In this document: positions 53,866 through 61,041 of the stretch, one piece after another
How the letters are laid out: every line of letters begins with the position of its first letter
How positions within the stretch are numbered: position 1 is the first letter of the stretch
The notes under the pieces: generated by a model
The model's input: only the letters and a program-made list of their open reading frames with translations
Database searches by the model: none
What the model was told of the DNA's origin: nothing
Made by a program: the position numbers and the translations under genes
Assembly: GCA_028692715.1 (NCBI GenBank)
Contig: JAQUWU010000021.1
Coordinates: 1 to 64,000 of the forward strand
From: Paludibacter sp.
GTDB taxonomy: Bacteria > Bacteroidota > Bacteroidia > Bacteroidales > Paludibacteraceae
DNA length: 64,000 bases
Direction of reading: 5' to 3'

Positions 53866-54831
53866 ATGGAAACAAATTCATTCTGGATAAATTCGCTAAC
53901 CAATAAGCAGCTTGAACTTATTTTGTTAATTACAGAACAATGTAATTTTAGATGCACCTACTGTTATGAAGACTTTAAACTTGGCAAAATGGCTCCCTAT
54001 GTAATCGAAGGAGTTAAAAATGTTATTAAAAAGAGAATAGCCGGACTTGATATTCTTAGTTTGTCTTTTTTTGGTGGAGAGCCATTATTAAATAAAGAAA
54101 ATGTTCTTGAATTATCCCAATGGGCTGCTGATATTTGCAAAGAACATGACGTTAAATATCTATGTGACATGACAACGAATGGATACATGCTTAATGAAAT
54201 AGTTTTTGAAAAATTAATTCATAGTGGAGTGATGTCTTATCAGATAACTCTCGATGGGGAGAAACAGTCACACAACGAATTTCGCCATACTTTAAAAGGC
54301 GAACCAACCTTTGACAGAATTTATTCGAATATTATAATGATGGCAAATACCAAGCATAACTTCTATTGCACAATTCGTTTTAATATAGCAGACTCTAACT
54401 TTAATTCAGTTAAATCATTCATTAACAATTACTCATCCCCTTTTGCAAACGATAAAAGATTCTCTATTCATTTTCATCCTATTTTCGGAAATTCAGAATT
54501 CAAACTAACTAATGAAGATAAACTTCAAGAATTAAAAAAATTAGCCCAGATTAAAGGTTTCAAAAACGATATTCCATATAAAAATTCATCGTGTTATGCC
54601 AGCAATGCAAATAGTTTTGTTATTCGAGCGGATGGAAGAATTCAAAAGTGCACAGTTTCACTTGAGAGTGACATTAACAATATTGGAAAAATTCAAAAAG
54701 ATGGCAGCATGTGTATAAATGAAGAAAAATTCAAAAAATGGATATTCGCTTATGATAAAGGATGCCCTTCAAGCTTTTTGACTAATGAAAAGCAGAATAC
54801 CCCTACTGGTCCTGCTGGCAAAAGTCAGTGA
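53866..54831 (+). CDS. Radical SAM enzyme with incomplete SPASM domain
   Basis: 321 residues. The radical SAM core has CNFRCTYCYE (C-x3-C-x2-C at about 26-33), FFGGEPLLN (SAM-binding Gly motif) and DMTTNGYML. The SPASM-type C-terminal part keeps Cys in SSCYASN and IQKCTVSL and one in KGCPSS, but the remaining Cys expected after that (CPxCFLxPxCxGxCP in relatives) are missing; the protein ends with a divergent NTPTGPAGKSQ. Other frames show no continuation. The enzyme may have lost its second auxiliary cluster or use another arrangement. A short candidate precursor gene lies upstream. Confidence 0.82.
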   Translation: METNSFWINSLTNKQLELILLITEQCNFRCTYCYEDFKLGKMAPYVIEGVKNVIKKRIAGLDILSLSFFGGEPLLNKENVLELSQWAADICKEHDVKYLCDMTTNGYMLNEIVFEKLIHSGVMSYQITLDGEKQSHNEFRHTLKGEPTFDRIYSNIIMMANTKHNFYCTIRFNIADSNFNSVKSFINNYSSPFANDKRFSIHFHPIFGNSEFKLTNEDKLQELKKLAQIKGFKNDIPYKNSSCYASNANSFVIRADGRIQKCTVSLESDINNIGKIQKDGSMCINEEKFKKWIFAYDKGCPSSFLTNEKQNTPTGPAGKSQ

Positions 54832-55426
54832 CTACGAGTGTACGGAAAATTAATAAATTATTATCGCAGGCGTTCTTTTATTTAATATTTTTTTTATGGA
54901 GTGTAATTTGTAGTGATGGTCCTTATTCTTTACTGTCTGAACATATACAGTCGTTGTATAGTCATAAAAACTATTTTTCTTCTACCGGATATGTTTATTA
55001 AACGTACAAGTTTGGTTTTTGTAGTGGGTTCAAATATCTATCGTAGATATAATCCGACACATCCCTATTTAAGTAATAGAATTCAATCCCGATAACTATT
55101 CGGGAGTCGTATTTCTTTATTAAAGATAAAAAATGAAACCTACCTGCAGCAGGCAGGTTCTGAATACGTATTTATATATTGCTTTCAGCAATATGATATT
55201 CAGATACTTGAATCTTAATCCTCCCCGATTTATTAGGGAGAAATCTTTTTCCTTTTATCCATATTTTCAGTTAAATCAGCTTTCCGAATTCTATCGTGGA
55301 CAGCGTTCTATGAACACTTTTAAATAGTACATTATATAGTTCCATTTATTTATAACAAACGCATCCTTACGAATATGCGAATAAACATACAAGTCAGGAT
55401 GCTAATAGTTAGAATAAAAGAAAAAT
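54832..55426. repeat. Gene-free spacer with REP-like palindromes
   Basis: ACCTACCTGCAGCAGGCAGG (55138-55157) is the most perfect copy of the CTGCAGCAGG family. TCCCGATAACTATTCGGGA (55087-55105) is another short palindrome. No gene is supported. Confidence 0.7.
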
Positions 55427-56512
55427 TTACGCCATTTTATACACCATTGCATTGATATTCATTCCGGCTCCGACAGAGGCAAAAATCAAAATATCATTCG
55501 TGTTAATCCGGTGATTATCCATTTCGTCTTTAAGGAGTATATCCAGCAAAGTTGGCAAAGTAGCCACCGAAGTATTGCCCAGAGTCGAAATAGTCATAGG
55601 CATCACGTTTTCTGGAGCTTCATCAATACCAAAAAGTGCATAGAGCCTTTTTAAAATGGCATCATCCATTTTCCCGTTGGCCTGGTGAATCAGCACCTTT
55701 TTGGCTTCGGTAATTGGCATCGAAATCTTATCGAGACAGGCTTTTATGGCTTGAGGAACTGTTTCGAGAGCATACTGATAGAGTCTCCGTCCGTTCATTT
55801 TCAGAAACAAGTCTCCTTTCTTCTCAAAGTCAGGATTATAAGATTTATCCATGTGCAGTAAACCTGCATGGGTAAAAGTATCCGAACGAGTTTTATGCGC
55901 CAGAATTCCAACAGGGGTATCACTTTCTTTGGCTTCCAAAATTACCGCACCAGCTCCATCGGCATACAGCATACAATCTCTGTCGTGCGGATCACTTATC
56001 CGAGACAAAACTTCGGCGCCTATAACCAATATCTTTCGGGCATCACCCGATTTGATATAATAATCGGCCTGAATTACGCCCTGTAACCAGCCCGGACAGC
56101 CAAAAGTCAAATCGTAAGCAATAGTTTCAGGATTTTTTATTCCTAATTTATGTTTCACCTTTGAAGCCATTGCAGGAACATGGTCTGATGCACGATTGTC
56201 GAATTTAGTATCACCAAAATTCGTTGCAACAATAATATAGTCCAATTCTTCTTGGTCAATACCGGCAGACTTTATAGCTTCCAAAGCTGCAAAATAGGCC
56301 ATATCGGAAGTCATTAAATCATCGGAGATATAGCGCCTTTCGGCAATGGTCGTAATTTCCAAAAACTTATTGGTTATTTCCTGACTCGGTTTCGTTATCT
56401 TTTCCCCATTTGTTTCAAAGAATTCATGTTTTATGAAATCCTCATTTTTGATTCGTATTGAGGGAATATATTTTCCTGTTCCTGTAATTATACTGTAGAT
56501 GCTATTATTCAT
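55427..56512 (-). CDS. 3-oxoacyl-ACP synthase III-like (FabH family)
   Basis: 361 residues. The catalytic set is visible: nucleophile Cys in LTFGCPGWLQG (about 140), His in VLIHQANGKMDDAI (about 275) and Asn in STLGNTSVATLP (about 312). The thiolase-fold condensation enzymes of this type start fatty acid synthesis by joining acetyl-CoA to malonyl-ACP, but this member is longer than FabH (about 320), has extra N-terminal residues and may instead serve a secondary pathway. Not in an operon with other fatty acid genes. Confidence 0.88.
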   Translation of the reverse strand: MNNSIYSIITGTGKYIPSIRIKNEDFIKHEFFETNGEKITKPSQEITNKFLEITTIAERRYISDDLMTSDMAYFAALEAIKSAGIDQEELDYIIVATNFGDTKFDNRASDHVPAMASKVKHKLGIKNPETIAYDLTFGCPGWLQGVIQADYYIKSGDARKILVIGAEVLSRISDPHDRDCMLYADGAGAVILEAKESDTPVGILAHKTRSDTFTHAGLLHMDKSYNPDFEKKGDLFLKMNGRRLYQYALETVPQAIKACLDKISMPITEAKKVLIHQANGKMDDAILKRLYALFGIDEAPENVMPMTISTLGNTSVATLPTLLDILLKDEMDNHRINTNDILIFASVGAGMNINAMVYKMA

Positions 56513-56862
56513 ATTTTTAAAATGTAGCTATGGTTATTAAGTATGCTTATACGTTCGCTTCAATTAAGTGGCAAAGTTAAATATAAATTTGAAATATCTA
56601 CCTGAAAAAATCAATTTTATTAGCCTGTATTCCAAGTCCGGATATTCATTGATAATGTTTCATTTACTCTAACAAAAACGAATTAAGCAGTTTATAGGTT
56701 GTTGAAGTTATATATATTAACACAAGCCCTACATTATAATCATTATAAATCAAGACATTAAAAAACTTAGAATACTAAAAGAATGGATTCAAATAACACT
56801 TTCGGAGTACTTCAACTATTGATCTATTCTGTTTCATTTTGGTACAACCATAATGAATACTG
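56513..56862. other. Gene-free spacer between divergent genes
   Basis: AT-rich; no gene or strong structure was found. It should carry the promoter of the FabH-type gene on the minus strand. Confidence 0.5.
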
Positions 56863-56893
56863 TTTGCAAATTAGATTAATATCACTACCTTTG
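56863..56893 (+). promoter_or_regulatory. Consensus promoter before the DUF1847 gene
   Basis: TTTG (56863-56866) and TACCTTTG (56886-56893) are separated by 19 bases, an exact match to the Bacteroidota promoter TTTG-N19-TAnnTTTG. The leader would be about 175 bases long. Confidence 0.75.
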
Positions 56894-57077
56894 TATATGT
56901 CATGTTAAAGCGCCTACCCAACAACCATTGTTTTACAAATACTTAACTCGCACATAACACGAACTACAATTAAATCTCTATTTTTATTATTGAATTATGT
57001 TATGGCAACAGATTTCAATTATACACAGCATAAATTCAACGAAACAACTTTTCAATAACAAATAAAAACATATAAAA

Positions 57078-57548
57078 ATGAACGAATTATATCCAAAGGA
57101 ATTTTGCAAAATTATGCAAGCAAATTATGATTATAGCAGTATGAGTGCAAACCGTATTGAAGAAATTATGAATTTTTCCAAAGGAATGAATTTCGAGAAA
57201 ATAGGAATTGCACACTGCATAACTTTTTCAACTGAAGCACAGATTCTAAAAAAATATTTCGAAAAATATTTCGAAGTTTATACAGTTGACTGTAAATACG
57301 GAAGAATACCTAAGAAAGAAATTCTTGGTGGTGAAGGGAATCGTATAATGTGTAATCCTGCGGGTCAAGCTGATTTTTTAAACAATAAACATACAGATTT
57401 AAACATCTCTATGGGTTTATGTGTAGGTCACGACATGATATTTAGCAAAGCATCGAAAGCCTTGGTTACCAATCTGTTTGACAAAGATTTCACAAACGAC
57501 AATAATCCGACTCAGGCAATTTCTGAAATCAGACGAAAAGTTATGTAA
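57078..57548 (+). CDS. DUF1847-type metal-binding protein, short form
   Basis: 156 residues. The C-terminal part matches DUF1847: GIAHCITFSTEAQILKKYFE, VDCKYGRIPKKEI, IMCNPAGQADFLNNKHTDLN, and SMGLCVGHDMIF. Family members normally begin with a Cys-rich segment of about 40-50 residues; none is encoded here, so this copy is shorter than usual. Conserved Cys and His suggest metal binding. Function of the family is unknown. It has a long leader and stands alone. Confidence 0.85.
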   Translation: MNELYPKEFCKIMQANYDYSSMSANRIEEIMNFSKGMNFEKIGIAHCITFSTEAQILKKYFEKYFEVYTVDCKYGRIPKKEILGGEGNRIMCNPAGQADFLNNKHTDLNISMGLCVGHDMIFSKASKALVTNLFDKDFTNDNNPTQAISEIRRKVM

Positions 57549-57597
57549 TACCGTTTGCACAAACAATAAAAATCTCGAACCATCAAATATTAAAAAA

Positions 57598-57625
57598 AAC
57601 TCCAACCTGTTTTTAGGTTGGAGTT
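57598..57625. terminator. Bidirectional terminator between DUF1847 gene and asnB
   Basis: AACTCCAACC pairs with GGTTGGAGTT across an eight-base loop, with T-runs on both strands. It serves the convergent genes on each side. Confidence 0.95.
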
Positions 57626-57644
57626 TTTTTTAATATACGTCAAT

Positions 57645-59318
57645 TTATTTTTTATCGTATCCTTGTTCATGAACACTGCCGACTGAACGCCCAGAAGGGT
57701 CATTCATGTTTTTGAATGCAGCATCCCATTCTAACGCAATAGGTGTACTACATGCTACAGAAGGGACAGATGGCACACAAGATGCAGCCTGATCAGAAGG
57801 GAAAAAATCCGCAAAAATAGTACGATAATAATATTCTTCCTTGTTCATTGGAGGATTGATAGGGAAAGTTTCTTTTACATTTTCCATTTGCTCATCTGAT
57901 ACCGATTCAGTAGTCATTTGTTTTAATGTGTCAATCCAGTTATATCCAACTCCATCGGAGAATTGTTCTTTTTGACGCCAAACTATACTTTGTGGTAGAT
58001 AATCCTCAAATGCTTTACGCAAGATCCATTTTTCCATTTTATCCTTACCAGCCATTTTGTCTTTAGGATTCAAACGCATGGCAATATCCATAAATTCTTT
58101 ATCTAAAAAAGGCACACGACCTTCAACTCCCCATGAAGCCAATGATTTATTGGCACGAAGACAGTCGTATAAGTGAAGTTTATTGATTTTTCGAACCGTT
58201 TCTTTATGAAACTCCTCAGCATTTGGTGCTTTGTGGAAATAAAGATAACCACCAAATATTTCATCGGCACCTTCACCTGAAAGTACCATCTTCACTCCCA
58301 TAGATTTAATTACACGTGATAATAAATACATAGGAGTACTAGCACGAATGGTAGTTACATCATAGGTTTCAACATGATATATTACATCGCGCACGGCATC
58401 TAATCCTTCTTGTACAGTAAAATGGATTTCATGGTGAATCGTACCGATATGATCCGCAACTTTACGAGCAGCGATCAAATCCGGAGATCCTTCCAATCCT
58501 ACAGCAAATGAATGAAGTTGAGGCCACCAAGCTGCTTCAACGTTTCCTGATTCAATTCTTCTGGTTGAATACTTCTTCGCGATAGCTGAAATTATAGAGG
58601 AATCCAATCCGCCTGATAATAAAACCCCATAAGGTACATCTGCCATAAGTTGACGTTCAACCGCAGCCTCTAATGCGTCACGTAAAAGATTGATATCAGA
58701 TTCATTATCTTTTACTGCATCATATTCTTGCCAGTCTCTTTCATACCATTGAGTTGGTTTGCCATCAGGACTGTAGTAATATTGCCCGGGAAGGAATTCC
58801 TCAATTTTCACACAATAACCTTCGAGTGCTTTTAATTCCGAACCAACATAATATGTACCCTCTGCATCCCATCCCTGATAAAGTGGTATAATTCCAATAT
58901 GATCACGACCAATCATAAATACATTTTTCTCAATATCATAAAGAGCAAATGCAAAAATGCCATTCAAATCTTCCATGAAATTAGGTCCTTTTTCACGATA
59001 AAGAGCCAATATCACTTCGCAATCCGATTTAGTCAAAAAGTCATATTTGCCTTCAAATTGTTGCCGAATCTCCTGATGATTATAAATTTCACCATTTACT
59101 GCCAAAACCAATTTTCCATCTTTACTTAAAAGAGGCTGTTTCCCCGATTCAGGGTCTACAATTGCCAATCTTTCGTGTGCTAATATAGCTTTGTCATCAG
59201 AATAAACTCCCGACCAGTCCGGCCCACGATGCCGTATACGTTTTGACATTTTCAAGACCTGAGGTCTTATTGAAATCGCCTTTTGTTTTATGTCAAATGC
59301 ACATACAATTCCACACAT
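57645..59318 (-). CDS. asnB: Asparagine synthetase B (glutamine-hydrolysing)
   Basis: 557 residues. The class II glutaminase domain starts with the catalytic Cys (MCGIVCAF; Cys2) and has RHRGPDWSGVY and NGEIYNH. The synthetase domain has the PP-loop SGGLDSS (about 245) and SGEGADEIFGGYLY. The reaction is aspartate plus glutamine and ATP to asparagine. It follows gltD on the same strand but has a likely promoter of its own (TATCTTTG at 59360-59367). Confidence 0.97.
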   Translation of the reverse strand: MCGIVCAFDIKQKAISIRPQVLKMSKRIRHRGPDWSGVYSDDKAILAHERLAIVDPESGKQPLLSKDGKLVLAVNGEIYNHQEIRQQFEGKYDFLTKSDCEVILALYREKGPNFMEDLNGIFAFALYDIEKNVFMIGRDHIGIIPLYQGWDAEGTYYVGSELKALEGYCVKIEEFLPGQYYYSPDGKPTQWYERDWQEYDAVKDNESDINLLRDALEAAVERQLMADVPYGVLLSGGLDSSIISAIAKKYSTRRIESGNVEAAWWPQLHSFAVGLEGSPDLIAARKVADHIGTIHHEIHFTVQEGLDAVRDVIYHVETYDVTTIRASTPMYLLSRVIKSMGVKMVLSGEGADEIFGGYLYFHKAPNAEEFHKETVRKINKLHLYDCLRANKSLASWGVEGRVPFLDKEFMDIAMRLNPKDKMAGKDKMEKWILRKAFEDYLPQSIVWRQKEQFSDGVGYNWIDTLKQMTTESVSDEQMENVKETFPINPPMNKEEYYYRTIFADFFPSDQAASCVPSVPSVACSTPIALEWDAAFKNMNDPSGRSVGSVHEQGYDKK

Positions 59319-59359
59319 AGTGTATTTTTTAGTTATTAGTAATTTTTTATTGCAGCCTG

Positions 59360-59367
59360 CAAAGATA
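59360..59367 (-). promoter_or_regulatory. -7 box of asnB
   Basis: TATCTTTG on the minus strand fits TAnnTTTG and lies about 42 bases before the asnB start. No TTTG at the standard -33 position. Confidence 0.45.
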
Positions 59368-59491
59368 ATTAATTTGAGATTTAATTTAATCTTTTTAGCA
59401 AATTAATTTCGTCCAAATATCAATAAAATGCAATGATTTTTATAAAATAACGAACAAATTGCTACCACTTCTGTAATAAATGTAACTATTA

Positions 59492-60907
59492 TTAAATTAT
59501 TGATTTATGAATATCTTCAGCTACTTTTCTACCAAGTGCAATAGCTCTTACAACCAGGCTTGCTCCAATAGCGGTATCTCCAGTAGCAAAAACTTTTGCC
59601 ACGCTACTTTTACTTTCCTTGTCGGTAGCCACATTTCCTCTGGCATCGTAACTCACACCTAGTTCGTCAAGTAGACCCTCGTGAATAGGTTGAGTAAAAC
59701 CAAGTGCTAAAAATACTAAATCAGCTTTAATTATCTCAGTTTTTCCGGTTGGTTTAATTGTCATTCTGCCGGTTTCATCTTTTACCCATTCGATTTCTTC
59801 AACCAACACTTCAGTTAATTGACCGTCTTTACCCATAAATTGATTCGTATTTAAACTCCATTTACGATCACAACCTTCTTGATGCGAACTGGAAGTTTTC
59901 AAAATCGTTGGATAATAAGGCCAAGGTGTGTTCGGATTTTTACCAATTGGTGGTTTAGGCATAATTTCAATCTGAGTAACTTTTACAGCTCCCTGACGGA
60001 TAGAAGTACCAACACAGTCGGAACCAGTATCACCACCACCAATTACCAATACATGTTTGTTTTTTGCTGAAATAATAGATTTTTCATCTACTTTTTCGCC
60101 CATAATAATTTGGTTTTGCTGGCTAAGAAATTCCATTGCAAAATGAATTCCCTTCAAATCGCGACCTTCCGGATTAATATTACGTGGCTGACCTGCACCC
60201 ATTGCAAGACATACGGCGTCGTAATTTTTCATAATTTCGCTACCGCTGATATCTTTCCCAACGTGGATGTTTGGCTTGAATTCAATTCCTTCTTCCAACA
60301 ATTGATTCAAACGACGATCGATCACATTTTTGTTCAGTTTGAAATTAGGAATACCGTAGCGTAATAATCCTCCTAAACTATTATCTTTTTCGAAAATGGT
60401 TACACTATGACCTTTACGATTTAATTGTTGCGCTGCAGCTAATCCAGCAGGACCTGAACCAATTACCGCAATTTTCTTTCCAGTGCGCGTCTTAGGCGGA
60501 CGAGCTTTAATCATACCTTCGGCAAACGCCACTTCGGTTACTGCAGCTTCGTTTTCACGAATAGTTACTGGAGCTTCTAGTATTGATAATACACATGATT
60601 TTTCGCATGGTGCGGGACAAATTCTTCCGGTAAAGTCAGGAAAGTTATTTGTTTCATGTAAATTATCGATTGCTTCTTTCCATTTTCCTCTGTAAATAAG
60701 ATCTTGCCATTCGGGCATTTTATTGCCAAGTGGACATCCCCAGTGACAAAATGGAATACCACAATCCATACAACGTGAAGCCTGTATTTTTCTATCTTCA
60801 CGGTTTAAGGTCTGTTCAACTTCCCCAAAGTCGTAAATGCGTTCGTTTATAGGTCTGTAACCTGCATCCTTACGGGGTGTATTTATAAATGCTTTTGGAT
60901 TTCCCAT
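59492..60907 (-). CDS. gltD: Glutamate synthase small subunit
   Basis: 471 residues. The N-terminal part binds two iron-sulphur clusters (CMDCGIPFCHWGCPL; CPAPCEKSC). The FAD site is KIAVIGSGPAGLAAAQQ (about 145) and the NADPH site VLVIGGGDTGSDCVG (about 290). Electrons from NADPH pass through these to the large subunit, which makes glutamate from glutamine and 2-oxoglutarate. The large subunit gene lies upstream, 134 bases away with two opposed REP elements in between. Confidence 0.97.
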   Translation of the reverse strand: MGNPKAFINTPRKDAGYRPINERIYDFGEVEQTLNREDRKIQASRCMDCGIPFCHWGCPLGNKMPEWQDLIYRGKWKEAIDNLHETNNFPDFTGRICPAPCEKSCVLSILEAPVTIRENEAAVTEVAFAEGMIKARPPKTRTGKKIAVIGSGPAGLAAAQQLNRKGHSVTIFEKDNSLGGLLRYGIPNFKLNKNVIDRRLNQLLEEGIEFKPNIHVGKDISGSEIMKNYDAVCLAMGAGQPRNINPEGRDLKGIHFAMEFLSQQNQIIMGEKVDEKSIISAKNKHVLVIGGGDTGSDCVGTSIRQGAVKVTQIEIMPKPPIGKNPNTPWPYYPTILKTSSSHQEGCDRKWSLNTNQFMGKDGQLTEVLVEEIEWVKDETGRMTIKPTGKTEIIKADLVFLALGFTQPIHEGLLDELGVSYDARGNVATDKESKSSVAKVFATGDTAIGASLVVRAIALGRKVAEDIHKSII

Positions 60908-60917
60908 ATTTTATGAA

Positions 60918-61038
60918 GCCCCCTTAAATCCCCCTAAAGGGGGACTTAAGATTAGCTATATTTATAGTTATTATATAATTTTATTGTTTATTTCCCAATT
61001 TTTTCAATTGATTTCCCCCTTTAGGGGGTTAGGGGGCA
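60918..61038. repeat. Opposed pair of REP-like elements in the gltB-gltD spacer
   Basis: One copy (60918-60950, core CCCCCTAAAGGGGG) and a second in the opposite direction (61012-61038, core CCCCCTTTAGGGGG) are about 60 bases apart. In a transcript they could pair with each other into a long stem and affect the ratio of the two subunits. Confidence 0.85.
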
Positions 61039-61041
61039 ATT

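Noticed and set aside
57003-57059. 18-codon frame MATDFNYTQH before the DUF1847 gene
   Set aside because: Too short, no conserved feature and no independent support.
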